This document shows, piece by piece, positions 11,981-23,846 of a stretch of 64,000 nt of DNA (positions are counted from its first letter, which is position 1; each line of letters begins with the position of its first letter). The translations under genes and the position numbers were made by a program. Under the pieces are notes generated by a model. It searched no databases. It saw only the letters and a list, made by a program, of their open reading frames with translations, and was not told the DNA's origin. This stretch comes from Rhynchopus euleeides (lineage: Eukaryota; Euglenozoa; Diplonemea; Diplonemida; Diplonemidae): positions 1 to 64,000 of the forward strand of contig OY723269.1 of assembly GCA_963210315.1 (NCBI GenBank), written 5' to 3'.

Positions 11981-14900
11981 GCGGGTTTGCGGGTTTGCGG
12001 GTTTGCGGGTTTGCGGGTTTGCGGGTTTGCGGGTTTGCGGGTTTGCGGGTTTGCGGGTTTGCGGGTTTGCGGGTTTGCGGGTTTGCGGGTTTGCGGGTTT
12101 GCGGGTTTGCGGGTTTGCGGGTTTGCGGGTTTGCGGGTTTGCGGGTTTGCGGGTTTGCGGGTTTGCGGGTTTGCGGGTTTGCGGGTTTGCGGGTTTGCGG
12201 GTTTGCGGGTTTGCGGGTTTGCGGGTTTGCGGGTTTGCGGGTTTGCGGGTTTGCGGGTTTGCGGGTTTGCGGGTTTGCGGGTTTGCGGGTTTGCGGGTTT
12301 GCGGGTTTGCGGGTTTGCGGGTTTGCGGGTTTGCGGGTTTGCGGGTTTGCGGGTTTGCGGGTTTGCGGGTTTGCGGGTTTGCGGGTTTGCGGGTTTGCGG
12401 GTTTGCGGGTTTGCGGGTTTGCGGGTTTGCGGGTTTGCGGGTTTGCGGGTTTGCGGGTTTGCGGGTTTGCGGGTTTGCGGGTTTGCGGGTTTGCGGGTTT
12501 GCGGGTTTGCGGGTTTGCGGGTTTGCGGGTTTGCGGGTTTGCGGGTTTGCGGGTTTGCGGGTTTGCGGGTTTGCGGGTTTGCGGGTTTGCGGGTTTGCGG
12601 GTTTGCGGGTTTGCGGGTTTGCGGGTTTGCGGGTTTGCGGGTTTGCGGGTTTGCGGGTTTGCGGGTTTGCGGGTTTGCGGGTTTGCGGGTTTGCGGGTTT
12701 GCGGGTTTGCGGGTTTGCGGGTTTGCGGGTTTGCGGGTTTGCGGGTTTGCGGGTTTGCGGGTTTGCGGGTTTGCGGGTTTGCGGGTTTGCGGGTTTGCGG
12801 GTTTGCGGGTTTGCGGGTTTGCGGGTTTGCGGGTTTGCGGGTTTGCGGGTTTGCGGGTTTGCGGGTTTGCGGGTTTGCGGGTTTGCGGGTTTGCGGGTTT
12901 GCGGGTTTGCGGGTTTGCGGGTTTGCGGGTTTGCGGGTTTGCGGGTTTGCGGGTTTGCGGGTTTGCGGGTTTGCGGGTTTGCGGGTTTGCGGGTTTGCGG
13001 GTTTGCGGGTTTGCGGGTTTGCGGGTTTGCGGGTTTGCGGGTTTGCGGGTTTGCGGGTTTGCGGGTTTGCGGGTTTGCGGGTTTGCGGGTTTGCGGGTTT
13101 GCGGGTTTGCGGGTTTGCGGGTTTGCGGGTTTGCGGGTTTGCGGGTTTGCGGGTTTGCGGGTTTGCGGGTTTGCGGGTTTGCGGGTTTGCGGGTTTGCGG
13201 GTTTGCGGGTTTGCGGGTTTGCGGGTTTGCGGGTTTGCGGGTTTGCGGGTTTGCGGGTTTGCGGGTTTGCGGGTTTGCGGGTTTGCGGGTTTGCGGGTTT
13301 GCGGGTTTGCGGGTTTGCGGGTTTGCGGGTTTGCGGGTTTGCGGGTTTGCGGGTTTGCGGGTTTGCGGGTTTGCGGGTTTGCGGGTTTGCGGGTTTGCGG
13401 GTTTGCGGGTTTGCGGGTTTGCGGGTTTGCGGGTTTGCGGGTTTGCGGGTTTGCGGGTTTGCGGGTTTGCGGGTTTGCGGGTTTGCGGGTTTGCGGGTTT
13501 GCGGGTTTGCGGGTTTGCGGGTTTGCGGGTTTGCGGGTTTGCGGGTTTGCGGGTTTGCGGGTTTGCGGGTTTGCGGGTTTGCGGGTTTGCGGGTTTGCGG
13601 GTTTGCGGGTTTGCGGGTTTGCGGGTTTGCGGGTTTGCGGGTTTGCGGGTTTGCGGGTTTGCGGGTTTGCGGGTTTGCGGGTTTGCGGGTTTGCGGGTTT
13701 GCGGGTTTGCGGGTTTGCGGGTTTGCGGGTTTGCGGGTTTGCGGGTTTGCGGGTTTGCGGGTTTGCGGGTTTGCGGGTTTGCGGGTTTGCGGGTTTGCGG
13801 GTTTGCGGGTTTGCGGGTTTGCGGGTTTGCGGGTTTGCGGGTTTGCGGGTTTGCGGGTTTGCGGGTTTGCGGGTTTGCGGGTTTGCGGGTTTGCGGGTTT
13901 GCGGGTTTGCGGGTTTGCGGGTTTGCGGGTTTGCGGGTTTGCGGGTTTGCGGGTTTGCGGGTTTGCGGGTTTGCGGGTTTGCGGGTTTGCGGGTTTGCGG
14001 GTTTGCGGGTTTGCGGGTTTGCGGGTTTGCGGGTTTGCGGGTTTGCGGGTTTGCGGGTTTGCGGGTTTGCGGGTTTGCGGGTTTGCGGGTTTGCGGGTTT
14101 GCGGGTTTGCGGGTTTGCGGGTTTGCGGGTTTGCGGGTTTGCGGGTTTGCGGGTTTGCGGGTTTGCGGGTTTGCGGGTTTGCGGGTTTGCGGGTTTGCGG
14201 GTTTGCGGGTTTGCGGGTTTGCGGGTTTGCGGGTTTGCGGGTTTGCGGGTTTGCGGGTTTGCGGGTTTGCGGGTTTGCGGGTTTGCGGGTTTGCGGGTTT
14301 GCGGGTTTGCGGGTTTGCGGGTTTGCGGGTTTGCGGGTTTGCGGGTTTGCGGGTTTGCGGGTTTGCGGGTTTGCGGGTTTGCGGGTTTGCGGGTTTGCGG
14401 GTTTGCGGGTTTGCGGGTTTGCGGGTTTGCGGGTTTGCGGGTTTGCGGGTTTGCGGGTTTGCGGGTTTGCGGGTTTGCGGGTTTGCGGGTTTGCGGGTTT
14501 GCGGGTTTGCGGGTTTGCGGGTTTGCGGGTTTGCGGGTTTGCGGGTTTGCGGGTTTGCGGGTTTGCGGGTTTGCGGGTTTGCGGGTTTGCGGGTTTGCGG
14601 GTTTGCGGGTTTGCGGGTTTGCGGGTTTGCGGGTTTGCGGGTTTGCGGGTTTGCGGGTTTGCGGGTTTGCGGGTTTGCGGGTTTGCGGGTTTGCGGGTTT
14701 GCGGGTTTGCGGGTTTGCGGGTTTGCGGGTTTGCGGGTTTGCGGGTTTGCGGGTTTGCGGGTTTGCGGGTTTGCGGGTTTGCGGGTTTGCGGGTTTGCGG
14801 GTTTGCGGGTTTGCGGGTTTGCGGGTTTGCGGGTTTGCGGGTTTGCGGGTTTGCGGGTTTGCGGGTTTGCGGGTTTGCGGGTTTGCGGGTTTGCGGGTTT

Positions 14901-16659
14901 GCGGGTTTGCGGGTTTGCGGGTTTGCGGGTTTGCGGGTTTGCGGGTTTGCGGGTTTGCGGGTTTGCGGGTTTGCGGGTTTGCGGGTTTGCGGGTTTGCGG
15001 GTTTGCGGGTTTGCGGGTTTGCGGGTTTGCGGGTTTGCGGGTTTGCGGGTTTGCGGGTTTGCGGGTTTGCGGGTTTGCGGGTTTGCGGGTTTGCGGGTTT
15101 GCGGGTTTGCGGGTTTGCGGGTTTGCGGGTTTGCGGGTTTGCGGGTTTGCGGGTTTGCGGGTTTGCGGGTTTGCGGGTTTGCGGGTTTGCGGGTTTGCGG
15201 GTTTGCGGGTTTGCGGGTTTGCGGGTTTGCGGGTTTGCGGGTTTGCGGGTTTGCGGGTTTGCGGGTTTGCGGGTTTGCGGGTTTGCGGGTTTGCGGGTTT
15301 GCGGGTTTGCGGGTTTGCGGGTTTGCGGGTTTGCGGGTTTGCGGGTTTGCGGGTTTGCGGGTTTGCGGGTTTGCGGGTTTGCGGGTTTGCGGGTTTGCGG
15401 GTTTGCGGGTTTGCGGGTTTGCGGGTTTGCGGGTTTGCGGGTTTGCGGGTTTGCGGGTTTGCGGGTTTGCGGGTTTGCGGGTTTGCGGGTTTGCGGGTTT
15501 GCGGGTTTGCGGGTTTGCGGGTTTGCGGGTTTGCGGGTTTGCGGGTTTGCGGGTTTGCGGGTTTGCGGGTTTGCGGGTTTGCGGGTTTGCGGGTTTGCGG
15601 GTTTGCGGGTTTGCGGGTTTGCGGGTTTGCGGGTTTGCGGGTTTGCGGGTTTGCGGGTTTGCGGGTTTGCGGGTTTGCGGGTTTGCGGGTTTGCGGGTTT
15701 GCGGGTTTGCGGGTTTGCGGGTTTGCGGGTTTGCGGGTTTGCGGGTTTGCGGGTTTGCGGGTTTGCGGGTTTGCGGGTTTGCGGGTTTGCGGGTTTGCGG
15801 GTTTGCGGGTTTGCGGGTTTGCGGGTTTGCGGGTTTGCGGGTTTGCGGGTTTGCGGGTTTGCGGGTTTGCGGGTTTGCGGGTTTGCGGGTTTGCGGGTTT
15901 GCGGGTTTGCGGGTTTGCGGGTTTGCGGGTTTGCGGGTTTGCGGGTTTGCGGGTTTGCGGGTTTGCGGGTTTGCGGGTTTGCGGGTTTGCGGGTTTGCGG
16001 GTTTGCGGGTTTGCGGGTTTGCGGGTTTGCGGGTTTGCGGGTTTGCGGGTTTGCGGGTTTGCGGGTTTGCGGGTTTGCGGGTTTGCGGGTTTGCGGGTTT
16101 GCGGGTTTGCGGGTTTGCGGGTTTGCGGGTTTGCGGGTTTGCGGGTTTGCGGGTTTGCGGGTTTGCGGGTTTGCGGGTTTGCGGGTTTGCGGGTTTGCGG
16201 GTTTGCGGGTTTGCGGGTTTGCGGGTTTGCGGGTTTGCGGGTTTGCGGGTTTGCGGGTTTGCGGGTTTGCGGGTTTGCGGGTTTGCGGGTTTGCGGGTTT
16301 GCGGGTTTGCGGGTTTGCGGGTTTGCGGGTTTGCGGGTTTGCGGGTTTGCGGGTTTGCGGGTTTGCGGGTTTGCGGGTTTGCGGGTTTGCGGGTTTGCGG
16401 GTTTGCGGGTTTGCGGGTTTGCGGGTTTGCGGGTTTGCGGGTTTGCGGGTTTGCGGGTTTGCGGGTTTGCGGGTTTGCGGGTTTGCGGGTTTGCGGGTTT
16501 GCGGGTTTGCGGGTTTGCGGGTTTGCGGGTTTGCGGGTTTGCGGGTTTGCGGGTTTGCGGGTTTGCGGGTTTGCGGGTTTGCGGGTTTGCGGGTTTGCGG
16601 GTTTGCGGGTTTGCGGGTTTGCGGGTTTGCGGGTTTGCGGGTTTGCGGGTTTGCGGGTT
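11981..16659 (+). repeat. Telomere-like array 3, (TTTGCGGG)n
   Basis: About 585 perfect copies of the 8-bp unit. It ends GCGGGTT and runs straight into ACTATAATGTATAGT, the start of the first 569-bp repeat, instead of the ATTATACTG found after arrays 1 and 2. Confidence 0.97.
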
Positions 16660-19600
16660 ACTATAATGTATAGTGGGAATCCAGGTTTTTAGGGTGACCC
16701 TTTAGCAACATTTTTTGTTTTTCGAATTTTTTGTCGATTTTCTTTACCGTGTAAAGAACGGAGCGCGTCTATCCCAAAAGTAAGTGGGGCCGCCACTTTT
16801 CTGCTCAGAATTCTGTTCGACTTTGATAAAAACTCTGAGTTTCACCAAACCAGCCAAAAATCCCTGCAAAAATCGTGTTTTTGGTGACGTCGGCAATATT
16901 TTCGAAACAGCTCAGAACTGCAAAATTCCTTCGATGGTGAAATTTCCGGGGGGTGTACCTCCCCGAAAACAATTTCGGATTTCAGCCACTCGAAAATCCG
17001 TCCATGTTGGGTGCCATCGGGAAATCCAACGTTTTGGTTGGAAATTCCTTAGGGAAATCGCCCATAGTAGTTTTATAGCGTTTCCGCGGCGAAAACGGCC
17101 AGAAAACTGATGACAACGCACCACCACGTTCCGCTAGGTATGGGTAGCGACCCGGGAATGTCGGTCAGTTTTCACAGAAATTAGTGGAAGATAAAAAATC
17201 GGTCCCCCAGCCAGGGGTCCCTGTGGTTACTATAATGTATAGTGGGAATCCAGGTTTTTAGGGTGACCCTTTAGCAACATTTTTTGTTTTTCGAATTTTT
17301 TGTCGATTTTCTTTACCGTGTAAAGAACGGAGCGCGTCTATCCCAAAAGTAAGTGGGGCCGCCACTTTTCTGCTCAGAATTCTGTTCGACTTTGATAAAA
17401 ACTCTGAGTTTCACCAAACCAGCCAAAAATCCCTGCAAAAATCGTGTTTTTGGTGACGTCGGCAATATTTTCGAAACAGCTCAGAACTGCAAAATTCCTT
17501 CGATGGTGAACTTTCCGGGGGGTGTACCTCCCCGAAAACAATTTCGGATTTCAGCCACTCGAAAATCCGTCCATGTTGGGTGCCATCGGGAAATCCAACG
17601 TTTTGGTTGGAAATTCCTTAGGGAAATCGCCCATAGTAGTTTTATAGCGTTTCCGCGGCGAAAACGGCCAGAAAACTGATGACAACGCACCACCACGTTC
17701 CGCTAGGTATGGGTAGCGACCCGGGAATGTCGGTCAGTTTTCACAGAAATTAGTGGAAGATAAAAAATCGGTCCCCCAGCCAGGGGTCCCTGTGGTTACT
17801 ATAATGTATAGTGGGAATCCAGGTTTTTAGGGTGACCCTTTAGCAACATTTTTTGTTTTTCGAATTTTTTGTCGATTTTCTTTACCGTGTAAAGAACGGA
17901 GCGCGTCTATCCCAAAAGTAAGTGGGGCCGCCACTTTTCTGCTCAGAATTCTGTTCGACTTTGATAAAAACTCTGAGTTTCACCAAACCAGCCAAAAATC
18001 CCTGCAAAAATCGTGTTTTTGGTGACGTCGGCAATATTTTCGAAACAGCTCAGAACTGCAAAATTCCTTCGATGGTGAAATTTCCGGGGGGTGTACCTCC
18101 CCGAAAACAATTTCGGATTTCAGCCACTCGAAAATCCGTCCATGTTGGGTGCCATCGGGAAATCCAACGTTTTGGTTGGAAATTCCTTAGGGAAATCGCC
18201 CATAGTAGTTTTATAGCGTTTCCGCGGCGAAAACGGCCAGAAAACTGATGACAACGCACCACCACGTTCCGCTAGGTATGGGTAGCGACCCGGGAATGTC
18301 GGTCAGTTTTCACAGAAATTAGTGGAAGATAAAAAATCGGTCCCCCAGCCAGGGGTCCCTGTGGTTACTATAATGTATAGTGGGAATCCAGGTTTTTAGG
18401 GTGACCCTTTAGCAACATTTTTTGTTTTTCGAATTTTTTGTCGATTTTCTTTACCGTGTAAAGAACGGAGCGCGTCTATCCCAAAAGTAAGTGGGGCCGC
18501 CACTTTTCTGCTCAGAATTCTGTTCGACTTTGATAAAAACTCTGAGTTTCACCAAACCAGCCAAAAATCCCTGCAAAAATCGTGTTTTTGGTGACGTCGG
18601 CAATATTTTCGAAACAGCTCAGAACTGCAAAATTCCTTCGATGGTGAAATTTCCGGGGGGTGTACCTCCCCGAAAACAATTTCGGATTTCAGCCACTCGA
18701 AAATCCGTCCATGTTGGGTGCCATCGGGAAATCCAACGTTTTGGTTGGAAATTCCTTAGGGAAATCGCCCATAGTAGTTTTATAGCGTTTCCGCGGCGAA
18801 AACGGCCAGAAAACTGATGACAACGCACCACCACGTTCCGCTAGGTATGGGTAGCGACCCGGGAATGTCGGTCAGTTTTCACAGAAATTAGTGGAAGATA
18901 AAAAATCGGTCCCCCAGCCAGGGGTCCCTGTGGTTACTATAATGTATAGTGGGAATCCAGGTTTTTAGGGTGACCCTTTAGCAACATTTTTTGTTTTTCG
19001 AATTTTTTGTCGATTTTCTTTACCGTGTAAAGAACGGAGCGCGTCTATCCCAAAAGTAAGTGGGGCCGCCACTTTTCTGCTCAGAATTCTGTTCGACTTT
19101 GATAAAAACTCTGAGTTTCACCAAACCAGCCAAAAATCCCTGCAAAAATCGTGTTTTTGGTGACGTCGGCAATATTTTCGAAACAGCTCAGAACTGCAAA
19201 ATTCCTTCGATGGTGAAATTTCCGGGGGGTGTACCTCCCCGAAAACAATTTCGGATTTCAGCCACTCGAAAATCCGTCCATGTTGGGTGCCATCGGGAAA
19301 TCCAACGTTTTGGTTGGAAATTCCTTAGGGAAATCGCCCATAGTAGTTTTATAGCGTTTCCGCGGCGAAAACGGCCAGAAAACTGATGACAACGCACCAC
19401 CACGTTCCGCTAGGTATGGGTAGCGACCCGGGAATGTCGGTCAGTTTTCACAGAAATTAGTGGAAGATAAAAAATCGGTCCCCCAGCCAGGGGTCCCTGT
19501 GGTTACTATAATGTATAGTGGGAATCCAGGTTTTTAGGGTGACCCTTTAGCAACATTTTTTGTTTTTCGAATTTTTTGTCGATTTTCTTTACCGTGTAAA

Positions 19601-22600
19601 GAACGGAGCGCGTCTATCCCAAAAGTAAGTGGGGCCGCCACTTTTCTGCTCAGAATTCTGTTCGACTTTGATAAAAACTCTGAGTTTCACCAAACCAGCC
19701 AAAAATCCCTGCAAAAATCGTGTTTTTGGTGACGTCGGCAATATTTTCGAAACAGCTCAGAACTGCAAAATTCCTTCGATGGTGAAATTTCCGGGGGGTG
19801 TACCTCCCCGAAAACAATTTCGGATTTCAGCCACTCGAAAATCCGTCCATGTTGGGTGCCATCGGGAAATCCAACGTTTTGGTTGGAAATTCCTTAGGGA
19901 AATCGCCCATAGTAGTTTTATAGCGTTTCCGCGGCGAAAACGGCCAGAAAACTGATGACAACGCACCACCACGTTCCGCTAGGTATGGGTAGCGACCCGG
20001 GAATGTCGGTCAGTTTTCACAGAAATTAGTGGAAGATAAAAAATCGGTCCCCCAGCCAGGGGTCCCTGTGGTTACTATAATGTATAGTGGGAATCCAGGT
20101 TTTTAGGGTGACCCTTTAGCAACATTTTTTGTTTTTCGAATTTTTTGTCGATTTTCTTTACCGTGTAAAGAACGGAGCGCGTCTATCCCAAAAGTAAGTG
20201 GGGCCGCCACTTTTCTGCTCAGAATTCTGTTCGACTTTGATAAAAACTCTGAGTTTCACCAAACCAGCCAAAAATCCCTGCAAAAATCGTGTTTTTGGTG
20301 ACGTCGGCAATATTTTCGAAACAGCTCAGAACTGCAAAATTCCTTCGATGGTGAAATTTCCGGGGGGTGTACCTCCCCGAAAACAATTTCGGATTTCAGC
20401 CACTCGAAAATCCGTCCATGTTGGGTGCCATCGGGAAATCCAACGTTTTGGTTGGAAATTCCTTAGGGAAATCGCCCATAGTAGTTTTATAGCGTTTCCG
20501 CGGCGAAAACGGCCAGAAAACTGATGACAACGCACCACCACGTTCCGCTAGGTATGGGTAGCGACCCGGGAATGTCGGTCAGTTTTCACAGAAATTAGTG
20601 GAAGATAAAAAATCGGTCCCCCAGCCAGGGGTCCCTGTGGTTACTATAATGTATAGTGGGAATCCAGGTTTTTAGGGTGACCCTTTAGCAACATTTTTTG
20701 TTTTTCGAATTTTTTGTCGATTTTCTTTACCGTGTAAAGAACGGAGCGCGTCTATCCCAAAAGTAAGTGGGGCCGCCACTTTTCTGCTCAGAATTCTGTT
20801 CGACTTTGATAAAAACTCTGAGTTTCACCAAACCAGCCAAAAATCCCTGCAAAAATCGTGTTTTTGGTGACGTCGGCAATATTTTCGAAACAGCTCAGAA
20901 CTGCAAAATTCCTTCGATGGTGAAATTTCCGGGGGGTGTACCTCCCCGAAAACAATTTCGGATTTCAGCCACTCGAAAATCCGTCCATGTTGGGTGCCAT
21001 CGGGAAATCCAACGTTTTGGTTGGAAATTCCTTAGGGAAATCGCCCATAGTAGTTTTATAGCGTTTCCGCGGCGAAAACGGCCAGAAAACTGATGACAAC
21101 GCACCACCACGTTCCGCTAGGTATGGGTAGCGACCCGGGAATGTCGGTCAGTTTTCACAGAAATTAGTGGAAGATAAAAAATCGGTCCCCCAGCCAGGGG
21201 TCCCTGTGGTTACTATAATGTATAGTGGGAATCCAGGTTTTTAGGGTGACCCTTTAGCAACATTTTTTGTTTTTCGAATTTTTTGTCGATTTTCTTTACC
21301 GTGTAAAGAACGGAGCGCGTCTATCCCAAAAGTAAGTGGGGCCGCCACTTTTCTGCTCAGAATTCTGTTCGACTTTGATAAAAACTCTGAGTTTCACCAA
21401 ACCAGCCAAAAATCCCTGCAAAAATCGTGTTTTTGGTGACGTCGGCAATATTTTCGAAACAGCTCAGAACTGCAAAATTCCTTCGATGGTGAAATTTCCG
21501 GGGGGTGTACCTCCCCGAAAACAATTTCGGATTTCAGCCACTCGAAAATCCGTCCATGTTGGGTGCCATCGGGAAATCCAACGTTTTGGTTGGAAATTCC
21601 TTAGGGAAATCGCCCATAGTAGTTTTATAGCGTTTCCGCGGCGAAAACGGCCAGAAAACTGATGACAACGCACCACCACGTTCCGCTAGGTATGGGTAGC
21701 GACCCGGGAATGTCGGTCAGTTTTCACAGAAATTAGTGGAAGATAAAAAATCGGTCCCCCAGCCAGGGGTCCCTGTGGTTACTATAATGTATAGTGGGAA
21801 TCCAGGTTTTTAGGGTGACCCTTTAGCAACATTTTTTGTTTTTCGAATTTTTTGTCGATTTTCTTTACCGTGTAAAGAACGGAGCGCGTCTATCCCAAAA
21901 GTAAGTGGGGCCGCCACTTTTCTGCTCAGAATTCTGTTCGACTTTGATAAAAACTCTGAGTTTCACCAAACCAGCCAAAAATCCCTGCAAAAATCGTGTT
22001 TTTGGTGACGTCGGCAATATTTTCGAAACAGCTCAGAACTGCAAAATTCCTTCGATGGTGAAATTTCCGGGGGGTGTACCTCCCCGAAAACAATTTCGGA
22101 TTTCAGCCACTCGAAAATCCGTCCATGTTGGGTGCCATCGGGAAATCCAACGTTTTGGTTGGAAATTCCTTAGGGAAATCGCCCATAGTAGTTTTATAGC
22201 GTTTCCGCGGCGAAAACGGCCAGAAAACTGATGACAACGCACCACCACGTTCCGCTAGGTATGGGTAGCGACCCGGGAATGTCGGTCAGTTTTCACAGAA
22301 ATTAGTGGAAGATAAAAAATCGGTCCCCCAGCCAGGGGTCCCTGTGGTTACTATAATGTATAGTGGGAATCCAGGTTTTTAGGGTGACCCTTTAGCAACA
22401 TTTTTTGTTTTTCGAATTTTTTGTCGATTTTCTTTACCGTGTAAAGAACGGAGCGCGTCTATCCCAAAAGTAAGTGGGGCCGCCACTTTTCTGCTCAGAA
22501 TTCTGTTCGACTTTGATAAAAACTCTGAGTTTCACCAAACCAGCCAAAAATCCCTGCAAAAATCGTGTTTTTGGTGACGTCGGCAATATTTTCGAAACAG

Positions 22601-23359
22601 CTCAGAACTGCAAAATTCCTTCGATGGTGAAATTTCCGGGGGGTGTACCTCCCCGAAAACAATTTCGGATTTCAGCCACTCGAAAATCCGTCCATGTTGG
22701 GTGCCATCGGGAAATCCAACGTTTTGGTTGGAAATTCCTTAGGGAAATCGCCCATAGTAGTTTTATAGCGTTTCCGCGGCGAAAACGGCCAGAAAACTGA
22801 TGACAACGCACCACCACGTTCCGCTAGGTATGGGTAGCGACCCGGGAATGTCGGTCAGTTTTCACAGAAATTAGTGGAAGATAAAAAATCGGTCCCCCAG
22901 CCAGGGGTCCCTGTGGTTACTATAATGTATAGTGGGAATCCAGGTTTTTAGGGTGACCCTTTAGCAACATTTTTTGTTTTTCGAATTTTTTGTCGATTTT
23001 CTTTACCGTGTAAAGAACGGAGCGCGTCTATCCCAAAAGTAAGTGGGGCCGCCACTTTTCTGCTCAGAATTCTGTTCGACTTTGATAAAAACTCTGAGTT
23101 TCACCAAACCAGCCAAAAATCCCTGCAAAAATCGTGTTTTTGGTGACGTCGGCAATATTTTCGAAACAGCTCAGAACTGCAAAATTCCTTCGATGGTGAA
23201 ATTTCCGGGGGGTGTACCTCCCCGAAAACAATTTCGGATTTCAGCCACTCGAAAATCCGTCCATGTTGGGTGCCATCGGGAAATCCAACGTTTTGGTTGG
23301 AAATTCCTTAGGGAAATCGCCCATAGTAGTTTTATAGCGTTTCCGCGGCGAAAACGGCC
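16660..23359. repeat. Satellite of twelve 569-bp tandem units
   Basis: Period 569 bp, with units starting at 16660, 17229, 17798 and so on to 22919; the last is cut after about 441 bp. Units are almost identical (one visible change, GTGAACTTT for GTGAAATTT, in unit 2). Each begins with the perfect inverted repeat ACTATA-ATG-TATAGT. Each contains a recurring 108-codon plus-strand and 71-codon minus-strand ORF; neither matches a family I know and both simply follow from the repeat. Diverged relatives of this unit form the first 500 bp of the spacers at 27944 and 32606, so this is one repeat family associated with the arrays. Confidence 0.96.
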
Positions 23360-23846
23360 TCAAAACCGACGGTACGGCATGTCGGTGACAATGGTGAGCC
23401 AAAAACAAGCACTTGCGACATCGGACGAGCAAAAAGACGTAGGGGACGACCATATGGATCCGTAAGGGAATGTCAGCCTTTTTCGCCTTTTTTTTGCATA
23501 TTCAGTGTTCCGGTTGAGGGTTCCTGTGCTGTGTTGTTGTGTGTATGCATGGAGGTGTGCCTGTGTGTTGTGGTGCCTGCGTAATCAATGCAATCGGAAG
23601 GCAATGTGGGGAAGAGTTGGGGTCAGAGGATGGGGCGGGGTTGGTGCTGCTGTCTCTGTCGGATTCATGAATTTTTCTGCAGAGTCTGTCTCTCTGTCGG
23701 TTGTGGTTTGTGTGCCTGAAGACTGTGTTAGATCGAGCCTGGGAGGAGTACACACATCGCGGCAGGCTTGGCACAGGTTAGGAGCGTCTTTCAGGGAAAA
23801 GCAGGTGAATGAATCAATAGTGGCACATGTGGGAAGGCAAGAGATG
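23360..23846. other. Junction region between satellite and helicase block
   Basis: After position 23359 the last satellite unit changes to unrelated sequence, though text near 23450-23480 still resembles the end of a 569-bp unit (TATGG...GGGAATGTCAG). The rest is GT-rich sequence downstream of the helicase stop codon. I see no gene here. Confidence 0.6.

Noticed and set aside
16784..17110. A recurring 108-codon ORF family in the 569-bp satellite
   Set aside because: It occurs in every unit only because the units are copies; it has no known domain, and a 71-codon antisense ORF recurs just as faithfully.
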